From assembly GCF_900465315.1 (NCBI RefSeq), contig NZ_UBIX01000013.1: a stretch of DNA of 64,000 bases; one strand, written 5' to 3'. The DNA is from Asaia bogorensis_B (GTDB lineage: Bacteria > Pseudomonadota > Alphaproteobacteria > Acetobacterales > Acetobacteraceae). Shown here in pieces: positions 15,821-24,706 of this stretch (the first letter of the stretch is position 1; each line of letters begins with the position of its first letter). The notes beneath the pieces were generated by a model, which was given only the letters and a program-made list of their open reading frames with translations, was not told the DNA's origin and ran no database searches. A program made the translations under genes and the position numbers.

Positions 15821-16758
15821 AACGCATCCTGTTCATCACGGCCAACCGTCTGGGTGATGCCGTCATCTCCTCCGGTGTGCTGGCCGAATTGCGCCGCCTT
15901 CATCCGGATGCCCGCATCACCGTGGCCTGCGGGCCTGTCGCAGCGAGCTATTTCGAGCCGTGCCCCTCGGTCGATCGGGTAATCGTGGTTAGCAAGAAGC
16001 GCTACGACCTGCATTGGCTTGGCCTGTGGTGGGGCTGTGTGGGCACGTTCTGGACCCGGATTGTCGATCTGCGCGGTTCGGGCGTTTCGCTTTTTCTGCC
16101 CACATTGCACCGCCGTATCCTGCGCGGTGGCCGTCGGCCGGGCGCGCGTATCGGCCATCTGGCGGCCTTGTTCCGGGGCAGGAAGACGCTCATGCCGGAA
16201 ATCTGGTGTCGCCCGGAACAGGAGGTTCTTGCGGCCGAGATACTGCCAGCGACAAGGCATTATTGCGCCCTCGCGCCGACCGCCAACTGGGAAGGCAAGA
16301 TCTGGCCCGCCTCGCATTTCATCGAGGTCGGTCGGGCCATGCAGGCACGAGGGCTGACCCCTGTCATTTTCTATGGCCCCGGCGAGGCAGAGAAGGCACT
16401 CGCACGGCCCGTCATCGCGGCGCTGGCGGCATCCGGCCTAGAGGAGGGGAGAGGCGCCATTGATCTTGGCGGAGAAGGGAGCCTTGGCCTCGTAGGTGCC
16501 TTGCTGCGCCGCTGCGCCCTGTTTGTCGGCAATGATTCGGGGCTGATGCATCTTGCGGCTGCGGCCGGTACGCCAACACTTGGTCTCTTCGGCCCCAGTC
16601 GCGCCTCGGAATATGCGCCGACGGGCAGGAAGGCACATTTCGTGGCGGCACCCGGCCCGGAGGGCAAGGCCCCGATTGCTGGGCTCACTGTCGCGACCGT
16701 TCTGGCCGAAATCGAGACCCTGCTGGCAGAAGAGGGAGAGGCGCATCATGGCGGTTGA
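15817..16758 (+). CDS. glycosyltransferase family 9 (heptosyltransferase-like)
   Basis: 313 residues with the GT9 layout: N-terminal ITANRLGDAVISSGVLAELRR and a C-terminal nucleotide-sugar site GNDSGLMHLAAAAGTPTLGLFGP. GT9 enzymes add heptoses to the LPS core at the cytoplasmic face of the inner membrane. The acceptor cannot be read from sequence. It is coupled to dnaQ by an ATGA overlap and overlaps the next glycosyltransferase by 11 bases. Confidence 0.88.
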   Translation: MKRILFITANRLGDAVISSGVLAELRRLHPDARITVACGPVAASYFEPCPSVDRVIVVSKKRYDLHWLGLWWGCVGTFWTRIVDLRGSGVSLFLPTLHRRILRGGRRPGARIGHLAALFRGRKTLMPEIWCRPEQEVLAAEILPATRHYCALAPTANWEGKIWPASHFIEVGRAMQARGLTPVIFYGPGEAEKALARPVIAALAASGLEEGRGAIDLGGEGSLGLVGALLRRCALFVGNDSGLMHLAAAAGTPTLGLFGPSRASEYAPTGRKAHFVAAPGPEGKAPIAGLTVATVLAEIETLLAEEGEAHHGG

Positions 16759-17890
16759 GAAGGTCGGTGCGGGTGCAGAATCGGCGTCTGCCAGTCAGGC
16801 GATGCGTGAGCGGGAGGGCAATCTGAGCCTGTCGGAGCGACATTTCACCCCTCTGCGCATCGCTCACGTCATGGCGGGCGCACGTAGTGGGGGCGCCGAG
16901 CTTTTCTATGAACGCCTGTGCATGGCCCAGCATGAGGCCGGTCATGATGTCAGGGCGATCCTTCGTCGTGATCCTGCGCGCGAAGCGCGGCTGGGTGCTC
17001 GACACGTCACCACTGAGGCCATGCGTTTCGGTGGGCGGCTCGATCTGCTGACGCCCTGGCGACTGCGTCGTTCCCTCACACGGTTTCAGCCTGACGTAAC
17101 CATCGCCTGGATGAGCCGCGCCGCCCGTATGATGCCGGCAGGGCCGTGGCCTGTCGCGGGAAGGCTGGGCGGTTATTACGACCTTGCCAATTACCGGAAA
17201 TGCTCCGACCTCGTGGGCAATACCCGCGGGCTGACACGGTGGATGGTCGCCCAGGGCTGGGACGCAGGGCGCGTGCATTATCTGCCCAATTTCGCCAATG
17301 ATCTGGCCCCTGTGAAGCCACAGCGCCCCGATTGCGTACCAGAGGGGCGGCCGTTCATTCTGGCTCTGGGCAGGCTGCATCGCAACAAGGCCTTCGATGT
17401 TCTGATACGCGCCATGAAGCAGTTACCCGGCGTCCATCTCGTCATTGCGGGTGAGGGGCCGGAGCGCGAAGCCCTTACCGGTCTTGCGCGTGGTGAGGGC
17501 GTGTCTGATCGCGTGCATATGCCCGGCTGGGTGCAGGACAGCGGCCCGTGGCTCAAGGCGTGTGATCTGCTGGTTTGTCCGTCGCGCATCGAACCTCTGG
17601 GCAATGTGGTGATCGAGGCGCTTTCGGCGGCGCGTCCTGTCGTGGCGAGCGCGATACAAGGGCCGGAGGAGGTCCTGGCCGGAACGCAGGACGGACTGCT
17701 TGCGCCCACCGAAGATCCCGAGGGCTTTGCGCGGGAGATTGCTGCGGTGCTTGAAACGCCTGCGCTCGCGGCATCGCTGTGCGTCAATGGCAGGGCACGT
17801 TTTGAACGCGAGTTTGCCGCCCCGGTCGTACTGGCGCGTTGGGATGATTTCCTGCATGCGCTGGCCTCGCGGCATAGCGGGGAGCGTTAG
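16748..17890 (+). CDS. glycosyltransferase family 4
   Basis: 380 residues, two Rossmann-like halves (GT-B). The N-terminal IAHVMAGARSGGAELFYERL is the acceptor-side loop; the C-terminal half has ALGRLHRNKAFDVLIRAM, AGEGPEREAL, and the donor-binding SRIEPLGNVVIEALSAARPVV (E-x7-E). Likely works on LPS core or another surface glycan together with the neighbouring GT9. The ATG at 16748 overlaps the GT9 stop; about 37 poorly conserved residues precede the core, so a start at the internal ATG 16802 is possible. Confidence 0.87.
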   Translation: MAVEKVGAGAESASASQAMREREGNLSLSERHFTPLRIAHVMAGARSGGAELFYERLCMAQHEAGHDVRAILRRDPAREARLGARHVTTEAMRFGGRLDLLTPWRLRRSLTRFQPDVTIAWMSRAARMMPAGPWPVAGRLGGYYDLANYRKCSDLVGNTRGLTRWMVAQGWDAGRVHYLPNFANDLAPVKPQRPDCVPEGRPFILALGRLHRNKAFDVLIRAMKQLPGVHLVIAGEGPEREALTGLARGEGVSDRVHMPGWVQDSGPWLKACDLLVCPSRIEPLGNVVIEALSAARPVVASAIQGPEEVLAGTQDGLLAPTEDPEGFAREIAAVLETPALAASLCVNGRARFEREFAAPVVLARWDDFLHALASRHSGER

Positions 17891-17893
17891 GCC

Positions 17894-19633
17894 ATGTGTG
17901 GTATCGCTGGCGTGGCATGTCGTCCCGGGTATGCGCCTGACCCGGCAATCCTTCAGATCATGGCTCAGGCGCTGCGTCACCGCGGTCCTGATGGCGAGGG
18001 ATTCCATGAGACAGGATCAGCGGCGCTTGTTCATCGCCGTCTTTCGATTGTCGACCTGGAAGGGGGCGCGCAGCCTCTAATTCAGGGGCCGATTGCGCTT
18101 GTTGCCAATGGCGAGATCTACAACGATCCGGCCCTGCGCGCGACGCTTGCCGATGCGCCATTTAAGACGGGCAGCGACTGTGAATCGCCCCTGTTTCTCT
18201 GGCCCGATTGCGATACTGCTTACACGTTCGAGCTGCGCGGCATGTACGCCATAGCGCTTCTGGACGAGACTGGGCCTGATACGGTCATGGCTCTCAGTCG
18301 TGATCCGTTCGGTATCAAGCCGCTCTATTACGCCGAGATCGAGCAGGGAGTGATCTTTGCCTCTGAGGCGCAGGCATTACTCGCAACCGGGCTCGTCACG
18401 CGCGGCGTGCGCGAGGCCGCCCGCGACCAGTTGCTTCAGGTGCAGTTCGTTGCGGGACGTGAGACGATCTATCCCGGCATCAAGCGTATCCTGCCTGGCG
18501 AAACCCTGCGTTTCGTCAATGGCGCACTGGATCACGCCAGAAAACTGCCCGCCCGTCATGGCACGATCAACCGGGATTTGGGCGAGGAGATCGCGCTCTC
18601 ACGCCTCGATCATGCCCTTATGGATAGTGTGCAGGCGCATGAGCGGGCCGATGTGCCTTTCGGCATGTTTCTCTCTGGCGGCATAGACAGCACGGCGGTT
18701 CTTGCGGCCATGACGCGCCTTGGCCGCGGGGCGCCTCTGGCCTGGACAGCGCGTTTCGACACCGGCTCGGTCGATGAGAGCGCGCAGGCGGCGGAGACCG
18801 CCCGTGTGCTGGGCGCCGAGCACCATGTGCTGACCATTAGCGAAAGCATGGTCTGGCGCCATCTGCCTGAAATCGTGGCTTGCCTGGATGATCCGGTGGC
18901 AGATTATGCCGTAATCCCCAGCTGGTTTCTGGCGCGTGAGGCGCGCAAGGATGTGACCGTGATACTAAGCGGTGAGGGGGGTGATGAGCTCTTTGGCGGC
19001 TATGGCCGCTATCGCCGCGCCATGCGCCCCTGGTGGCGGGGCGGGCGTCTGCCCTGGCGGCGCGGCATGATGGACGGGCTCTGCCGTCTGCCTACGGGGG
19101 GGCAGTGGAAGAAGGACTTCACGCCACCCTTTGAGCAGACGCGTCTGCGATCTGTACAGGGCCTCGATCTGGATGAATGGCTGCCGAATGACCTGCTGGT
19201 CAAGCTCGATCGTTGCCTCATGGCCCATGCCATCGAGGGCAGGACCCCCTTGCTCGATCCGGTCATGAGCGCACTGGCCTGGTCCCTGCCTGATCATCTC
19301 AAGGTGAAGGACGGCCACGGCAAATATCTGTTACGACGCTGGGTAGAGAAGAATGTGCCTGGGTTGTCGCCTTTTGCGCCCAAGCAGGGGTTCACGGTGC
19401 CGGTCGGGCAGTGGATTGGCGCCCGTTCCGCCCGTCTCGGGCCTTTGGTGGCTGAGGCGCAAGCGTTCAAGGGCGTGCTGGAGGCGCAGGACATTCGTCG
19501 GATTTTTGATCGCGCAGAGGGGCGGCGCGAGCGTCATGCTGCCTGGGCGTTGCTGTTCTATGCCCTGTGGTACCGGATTCATATTGAGCGAATCCCCTGC
19601 CATGGCGATGTGTTCGACACGCTCGCCGCCTGA
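17894..19633 (+). CDS. asnB: asparagine synthase (glutamine-hydrolysing)
   Basis: 579 residues. Class II amidotransferase domain with nucleophile Cys2 (MCGIAGV), RHRGPDGEG and the Arg/Asn-rich glutamine site, followed by the synthetase domain with P-loop FLSGGIDSTAVLA, EGGDELFGGYGRY and EGRTPLLDP. It could make asparagine from aspartate. Its place right behind two glycosyltransferases (3 bases after the GT4 stop) also fits the AsnB-like amidases of polysaccharide loci that amidate uronic acids; sequence alone does not decide. A spaced gap separates it from pyrC. Confidence 0.9.
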   Translation: MCGIAGVACRPGYAPDPAILQIMAQALRHRGPDGEGFHETGSAALVHRRLSIVDLEGGAQPLIQGPIALVANGEIYNDPALRATLADAPFKTGSDCESPLFLWPDCDTAYTFELRGMYAIALLDETGPDTVMALSRDPFGIKPLYYAEIEQGVIFASEAQALLATGLVTRGVREAARDQLLQVQFVAGRETIYPGIKRILPGETLRFVNGALDHARKLPARHGTINRDLGEEIALSRLDHALMDSVQAHERADVPFGMFLSGGIDSTAVLAAMTRLGRGAPLAWTARFDTGSVDESAQAAETARVLGAEHHVLTISESMVWRHLPEIVACLDDPVADYAVIPSWFLAREARKDVTVILSGEGGDELFGGYGRYRRAMRPWWRGGRLPWRRGMMDGLCRLPTGGQWKKDFTPPFEQTRLRSVQGLDLDEWLPNDLLVKLDRCLMAHAIEGRTPLLDPVMSALAWSLPDHLKVKDGHGKYLLRRWVEKNVPGLSPFAPKQGFTVPVGQWIGARSARLGPLVAEAQAFKGVLEAQDIRRIFDRAEGRRERHAAWALLFYALWYRIHIERIPCHGDVFDTLAA

Positions 19634-19672
19634 TCTTTCCCTGATTTCCATCACCCGCAATAGGAGAAACCC

Positions 19673-20992
19673 ATGCATTACGATCTGATCATCAGAGGCG
19701 GGATCTGTGTCTTTCCCTGGGGTGAGGCCAAGGCCGATCTGGGCGTGAAAGATGGGCGCATTGCGAGCCTGGCCGTGACGGCGCAGGACGACGCTGCGGA
19801 GGAGATCGATGCGACCGGGTTGCATGTGCTGCCGGGACTCATCGATGCGCATGTGCATTTGCGTGACCCCGGCAATGCCGCAATCGAATCCATCGCAACA
19901 GGCACCCGCGCTGCGGCGCTTGGCGGCGTGACGATGGTGTTCGATATGCCCAACACGTCGCCTTCCATCACCTCCGCCGCCACGATTGCCGACAAGCGCC
20001 TGACCGTGGCGGAGAACGCCCTGATCGATATGGGGCTCTATGTAGGAGCAACACGCGCCAATACGCCGGAACTGGCCGCATTGGAGCAGGAGGAAGGCGT
20101 TTGCGCCATCAAGGTTTTTGCAGGGTCATCCACGGGTGATCTGATGATTGAGGATGATGAGGGCATCGAGGCTGTGCTGCGCAGCGGGCACCGTCGCGTG
20201 GCCTTTCATTCCGAGGATGAATATCGCCTGCAAGCGCGCAAGCCCCTTTTCGAGACAGGAATGCCGCATGTAAACCACATGATCTGGCGGGATGAGGAAT
20301 GTGCCTTTCTCGGTACGCGACGGATTACGGCGCTCGCCCGCAAGACGGGCCGACCAGTCCATATCCTGCATACCTCGACCGCCGAGGAACTGGACTGGCT
20401 TGCTGCCCATCGTTCCCATGTGAGTGTGGAAGTTCTAGTCAATCACCTGACGCAGGTAGGGCCGGAATGTTACGAGACGCTCGGTGCCTATGCCGTCATG
20501 AACCCGCCTATTCGCGACCAGCGCCATTATGACGCCTGTTGGGCGGCCCTGCGTGACGGGCGGGTGGATGTCGTGTCGTCAGATCATGCGCCGCACCCGC
20601 GCGAGGCCAAGGAAAAGCCCTGGCCGCAATGTCCTGCCGGTCTGACCGGTGTTCAGACGATTGTGCCCGTCATGCTCGATCACGTGAATGCAGGTCGCCT
20701 GTCTCTGCCGCGTTTGGTCGATCTGATGGCGGCGGGCCCGGCCCGTATCTATGGCTTGCAGACCAAGGGACGCATGGCCGTTGGGTTCGACGCTGATTTC
20801 ACGCTTGTGGACATGAAGGCCCGACGCGAAATCCGCAATGACTGGATTGCGAGCCCCGTTGGCTGGACGCCTTTCGACGGCAAGAATGTCACGGGCTGGC
20901 CTGTCGGGACGATCGTGCGTGGGCATATCGTCATGCGTGATGATGAAATTACCTCGGCACCCATCGGTCGTCTGGCCCGATTTGCGCCGTAA
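19673..20992 (+). CDS. pyrC: dihydroorotase
   Basis: Cyclises carbamoyl aspartate to dihydroorotate in pyrimidine synthesis. 439 residues of the amidohydrolase fold: metal site DAHVHLRDPG, substrate-loop DMPNTSP, metal-bridging Lys in CAIKVFAGSSTG, further His in FHSED and ILHTSTAEE, and the C-terminal VVSSDHAPHP Asp. This is the class I (PyrC/AllB-like) type. Allantoinase is a close relative, but no purine-degradation genes are nearby. pyrE lies elsewhere in this window. Confidence 0.9.
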   Translation: MHYDLIIRGGICVFPWGEAKADLGVKDGRIASLAVTAQDDAAEEIDATGLHVLPGLIDAHVHLRDPGNAAIESIATGTRAAALGGVTMVFDMPNTSPSITSAATIADKRLTVAENALIDMGLYVGATRANTPELAALEQEEGVCAIKVFAGSSTGDLMIEDDEGIEAVLRSGHRRVAFHSEDEYRLQARKPLFETGMPHVNHMIWRDEECAFLGTRRITALARKTGRPVHILHTSTAEELDWLAAHRSHVSVEVLVNHLTQVGPECYETLGAYAVMNPPIRDQRHYDACWAALRDGRVDVVSSDHAPHPREAKEKPWPQCPAGLTGVQTIVPVMLDHVNAGRLSLPRLVDLMAAGPARIYGLQTKGRMAVGFDADFTLVDMKARREIRNDWIASPVGWTPFDGKNVTGWPVGTIVRGHIVMRDDEITSAPIGRLARFAP

Positions 20993-21040
20993 TTCCTGCG
21001 CAATAGCGTCTTTCACTTCACATCAGCAGATCGCACGATC

Positions 21041-21427
21041 ATGAAACCTATCGCTTTACCTTCGCTTCTTGCCTCGATCGCTCTGGCCTCGGTTACTGTA
21101 ATCGGGTCGCTCCCCACTGTCGCAAAGGCCGATCCTCGTGCCAAATGCGGTCAGGAGCCGAGTGCCCCCTCCATCACGGCGACCGATACCGCGCATTACA
21201 ATGCGAGCGTGGACAAGTTCCAGGCTTATGAAAAAGAGGCGCGCGCCTATAACAGCTGCGTCGCCAGTGCGTCACAGAAAGAAGAGCAGGCCATCAGCGA
21301 GGATGCGCGCGAACGTATCGCAAAGGTGCATGCCGTCAGCACAGGCGTTCAGCAGCGTATCGCCGCGAATTTCAGCCATATCTCGGCTGAACTGACGGCC
21401 GCTGGCAAGAAACTCGCCAAGAAGTAA
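21041..21427 (+). CDS. exported small protein of unknown function
   Basis: 128 residues with a clear signal peptide (hydrophobic core 8-24, cleavage likely after AKA at about residue 30). The mature part is about 98 residues, mostly helical and charged, with Cys37 and Cys75 that could pair, and a Lys-rich end. No known domain. It begins 48 bases after pyrC and ends in its own terminator. Confidence 0.75.
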   Translation: MKPIALPSLLASIALASVTVIGSLPTVAKADPRAKCGQEPSAPSITATDTAHYNASVDKFQAYEKEARAYNSCVASASQKEEQAISEDARERIAKVHAVSTGVQQRIAANFSHISAELTAAGKKLAKK

Positions 21428-21456
21428 GGCCTGCGCCTTTCGGGCTTATGGAAGAA

Positions 21457-21486
21457 GGGGATGGGTATGAGCCCGTCCCCTTTTTC
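21457..21486 (+). terminator. rho-independent terminator
   Basis: Nine-pair stem GGGGATGGG (21457-21465) with CCCGTCCCC (21472-21480), one G-U pair, six-base loop, then TTTTT. It closes the plus-strand gene ending at 21427 and faces the end of the convergent beta-lactamase gene. Confidence 0.85.
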
Positions 21487-21514
21487 GTTCCGCCCCCTCG
21501 GAATGGCGCAGGTT

Positions 21515-22471
21515 TCAACCCAGCAATGCCGGGGCGAGGGCGCCAATGTCATGAAAGACGCGGCGAAACTGTGTCTCGTCCGGTGTGCCGCCCGCGGTGT
21601 AGGTGGCGATGATGACGGACTTTCCGGCGTTCTTGTCCGGCGATGCGAAGGCGATATCGGCGGCAATATCCTTGCCGTTATTTCCCGTCTTGTCGCCCAC
21701 CACCCAATGCGCAGGCAGTCCGGCGCGCAGTCTCTGAGTACCGGTGGTGCAGTTGATCATCCAGCTGCGCAGCAGTGCTGCCGAGTTGGGATGAAGCAAT
21801 GTCCCATGGATCAGACGATGCAGCGTCCGTGCCATCGCGACGGGGCTGGTCGTGTTGTCATCAGGGTTGGCAGAGGGGCGGTTCAGCTCCGGCTCATAGG
21901 CGTCGAGGCGGGTGATTTCATCGCCACTATCTCGCCAGAAGCGCGTCAGGGCTGCTGGCCCGCCGATATGACGCAGCAGCATGTTGGCACAGATATTATC
22001 GCTCATCGTCACCGCCCCGGCGCAGAGCGCCGCGAGGCTGAGACTGCCGGCATCTCGGTTCCGGGCGGCCACCGGGGCCCAGAACGGCTCCTTGAAGTCG
22101 CTCTCGCGAAAAGCGATGCGTCGGGTCAGATCGTCTTCGTCCCGGTCGCAGCGTGCGAGCACACAGGCGGCGAGCGACGCCTTGAAGCTGCTGCACATAC
22201 GAAAACGTTCTTCGCCTCGCCATGAGAGCGCTGTACCGTTTTCGGGACAGAAGATGTGGACGCCAAGGCGCCCGCCCGAAATCTTCTCGTAGCGCGTAGC
22301 GATATCGGACAGGGCCTGATGGGTCGCCGGAGAGAGAACGGGGGCCGATTGGGTCAGAGCCGCTTGAGCCAGGGCCTTGTGGGAGAGTGCCGATCGGGCG
22401 GCGATCCCAAGAAGGGGAAGGCCGACAAGCAGGCGTCGTCTCGCCAGTGGGGCAACGGGATCTGGGCGCAT
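21515..22471 (-). CDS. class A beta-lactamase
   Basis: 318 residues with all class A motifs: serine nucleophile and lysine in SSFK (Ser94, Lys97), SDN (157-159), the omega-loop EPELN (193-197, the deacylation Glu), and KTG (261-263). The leader starts with a consecutive Arg run before a hydrophobic stretch (ARRRLLVGLPLLG), compatible with Tat export, and ends near ALAQA. Periplasmic penicillin/cephalosporin hydrolysis is predicted; the spectrum cannot be told. No mobile element or regulator is adjacent, so it looks like a resident chromosomal gene. Confidence 0.92.
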   Translation of the reverse strand: MRPDPVAPLARRRLLVGLPLLGIAARSALSHKALAQAALTQSAPVLSPATHQALSDIATRYEKISGGRLGVHIFCPENGTALSWRGEERFRMCSSFKASLAACVLARCDRDEDDLTRRIAFRESDFKEPFWAPVAARNRDAGSLSLAALCAGAVTMSDNICANMLLRHIGGPAALTRFWRDSGDEITRLDAYEPELNRPSANPDDNTTSPVAMARTLHRLIHGTLLHPNSAALLRSWMINCTTGTQRLRAGLPAHWVVGDKTGNNGKDIAADIAFASPDKNAGKSVIIATYTAGGTPDETQFRRVFHDIGALAPALLG

Positions 22472-22619
22472 GAAGGACTTTCTGATTCAGTGTAAAACGC
22501 TGTTCTGACGCGCGGTTGTGGCTGAAGTTTGTCCGATGCGTGTCTGCAATGACAAAGCAATTTGCCGCAGGGTGCAGGCGTCTGTATGGTTGGGGCGATA
22601 GTGTCGCAAGAGGATCACG

Positions 22620-23312
22620 GTGGCAGACGAGTTTTTCAGTCAGGCCCAGGCGGAGATGCGTGCAGCTGAAATGCGCGCAACCGCCCGGCGTTTTGGAGGT
22701 GTTGCGGTCGGTGTGACGCTTGTCGCATTGATCGGTGTGGGCGGATGGCAATGGCAGATTCATCGCCACCATCAGGCGCAGGCAGAGGCCTCGGGCCGCT
22801 ATTATACGGCTATGGAGGCGCTTCAGGCGCCCCAGCCCGATGCGGCCGCACGCAGCCAGTCCGAAAAGGCCAATCAGGCCGTCCTGGCTGACCTCGCCAG
22901 CAAGGCCCCCGGCGCCACACGTGGCTTCGCCGCCATCAGGCTTGCCCAGCTCAAGGCTCAGGCTGGCGATGTCGATGGCGCGCGTAAGGCCTGGCAGGGT
23001 GTGATTGACGACAAGGACGAGAATGCCTCGCTCCGTGATCTGGCCCGTCTGCTTCTGCTCAACAGCCATATCGATGACGCGAACCCGACCGAGACCCGGA
23101 AGGGGTTCGAGGTGCTGGCCGCCAGCGCTGGTCCCTGGCGTGCCTTCGCCCAGGAAGGCCTTGCGGCGCTCGATTTGCGGGCGGATGCCACAGCCAAGCA
23201 GCATGACGAGGCGCGCAGCCTGCTCATGGGGCTCGCGCAGTCACCCGATGCGCCGGACGGTGTTCGCCAGCGCGCTTCCATTCTACTTCAAACCTTCGGC
23301 GGAGCCGGTTGA
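22620..23312 (+). CDS. YfgM-like membrane-anchored TPR-domain protein
   Basis: 230 residues: a short cytoplasmic N-terminus, one membrane segment (about 27-44), then an Ala-rich helical periplasmic domain. This is the architecture of the YfgM/DUF2133 family, which associates with the Sec translocon and periplasmic chaperones. The order here, with bamB and der following, is the same as yfgM-bamB-der in many Proteobacteria. GTG start at 22620. It overlaps bamB by 4 bases (ATGA). Confidence 0.85.
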   Translation: MADEFFSQAQAEMRAAEMRATARRFGGVAVGVTLVALIGVGGWQWQIHRHHQAQAEASGRYYTAMEALQAPQPDAAARSQSEKANQAVLADLASKAPGATRGFAAIRLAQLKAQAGDVDGARKAWQGVIDDKDENASLRDLARLLLLNSHIDDANPTETRKGFEVLAASAGPWRAFAQEGLAALDLRADATAKQHDEARSLLMGLAQSPDAPDGVRQRASILLQTFGGAG

Positions 23313-24703
23313 TGCCCATGACGAACAAGACATCTCCGCGCCAGCCGGGGCGACGCTTCTTTCTCGGTTCGACCCTTGCCACGACGGCCATGCTGAGTGG
23401 TTGCGGCATTTTCAAGGACGACCCCAAGCAGATCCTTGCGGGCAAGCGCTACGATGTGCTGTCGACCGGTGCAGGTCTGGTCGTGGATGAAGAGGACCAT
23501 ACGCCGATCGTTCTGCCCCCGGCTCAGCCCATCACTGCGTGGCCGCTGGTCGGGCGCGTGCCGGACCATCTCTCGCTGAACACCAACTGGGCCGGTCCGC
23601 AGCTCGCCTGGTCGCGTTCGATCGGTCACGGCATTTCCGAGCCAGCTTTTCTGCATTTCGTCGCCCTCGGCCCCAATGGCCGCGGCGCCATCCAGTCGCC
23701 ACCCGTCATTGACGCAGGTCGCATCTACACCCGCGATGGTGTCGGGACAGTGAGAGCCTGGAACTGGCCTGCCATGAGCCCGCTCTGGACATTCATTCCC
23801 AAGGGCAACAAGGCACGTTCGAGCGATATCGGTGGCGGCCTGGGCCTTGCCGGTGACACGCTCTATATCGTCGACGGTGTCGGGCAGGTCATCGCGGTGG
23901 CTGCCGAGACCGGCAAGGTCAAATGGCGTGCTGAAACGGTTGTGCCGGGGCGTTCGGCACCGACCATTGTCGATGGACGCGTATTCTTCGGCACGATCGA
24001 TGAGCGGCTCTTTGCGCTGAACGCCGAGACGGGCGAGCAGATCTGGACCTATCAGGCCACCGAGGCCGACACGGTCATGTTCGGGCAATCCGCCCCGGCG
24101 GTATATAACGGCGTTGTCGTGGCCGGTTTTGGCAGTGGCGATCTTGTGGCACTTCGTGCGGAATCCGGTGAGCTTGTCTGGAGCGACAGCCTTGGCGGCT
24201 CGAACGGTCGCGGCGCCATGCTCGATCTGGCCTGTGTGCGTGGCGCACCCGTGGTCAAGGACGGCACAGCCTATGCGGTTTCGCTCTCCAAGGTTCTGGT
24301 GGCCATCGATATGCGCTCGGGCCGCCGCCTTTGGGAGCGTGAGGCCAGCGGGCAGAATACGCCGCTTATTGTGGGCGACTGGCTGTATCTGATCTCATCG
24401 GATCAGCAGCTTGCCTGTCTTGATCGTCTGTCCGGCCATGTGCGCTGGATTCACGATCTGCGTCGTTTCAAGAACGAGACCAAGCAGAAATATGCCGTGA
24501 CGTGGTTTGGCCCCGTCATGGCCGATGGAAAGCTTGTGTGTGTTTCCTCTCTCGAGGAAAACGGCTTCCAGGTGATCGACGCGGTCACGGGCAAGGCTGA
24601 CGCACCCCTGAAAACAAAAAAGCCTACCCTGGTTGAACCCATCATCTGCGACGGCAAGGTTCTTGTACTGTCGACCGATGGTAACCTGAATGCATATGGT
24701 TGA
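23309..24703 (+). CDS. bamB: outer membrane assembly lipoprotein BamB
   Basis: 464 residues. The lipoprotein signal peptide has an Arg pair before the hydrophobic segment and lipobox LSGC (Cys at about residue 31). The rest is an eight-bladed PQQ-like beta-propeller with repeated blade motifs such as AVAAETGKVKWRAE and FALNAETGEQIW. As in other species it would assist outer-membrane beta-barrel insertion with BamA. Start overlaps the YfgM-like gene, and der begins 3 bases after its stop. Confidence 0.92.
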   Translation: MMPMTNKTSPRQPGRRFFLGSTLATTAMLSGCGIFKDDPKQILAGKRYDVLSTGAGLVVDEEDHTPIVLPPAQPITAWPLVGRVPDHLSLNTNWAGPQLAWSRSIGHGISEPAFLHFVALGPNGRGAIQSPPVIDAGRIYTRDGVGTVRAWNWPAMSPLWTFIPKGNKARSSDIGGGLGLAGDTLYIVDGVGQVIAVAAETGKVKWRAETVVPGRSAPTIVDGRVFFGTIDERLFALNAETGEQIWTYQATEADTVMFGQSAPAVYNGVVVAGFGSGDLVALRAESGELVWSDSLGGSNGRGAMLDLACVRGAPVVKDGTAYAVSLSKVLVAIDMRSGRRLWEREASGQNTPLIVGDWLYLISSDQQLACLDRLSGHVRWIHDLRRFKNETKQKYAVTWFGPVMADGKLVCVSSLEENGFQVIDAVTGKADAPLKTKKPTLVEPIICDGKVLVLSTDGNLNAYG

Positions 24704-24706
24704 TCC

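Noticed and set aside
21996..23204. A 402-codon open frame on the minus strand across the beta-lactamase start and the YfgM-like gene
   Set aside because: It is antisense to two well-supported genes, its product is Arg/Pro/His-rich without any motif, and such shadow frames are common in GC-rich DNA.
23288..24088. A 266-codon minus-strand frame opposite bamB
   Set aside because: Shadow of the bamB reading frame with no family resemblance.
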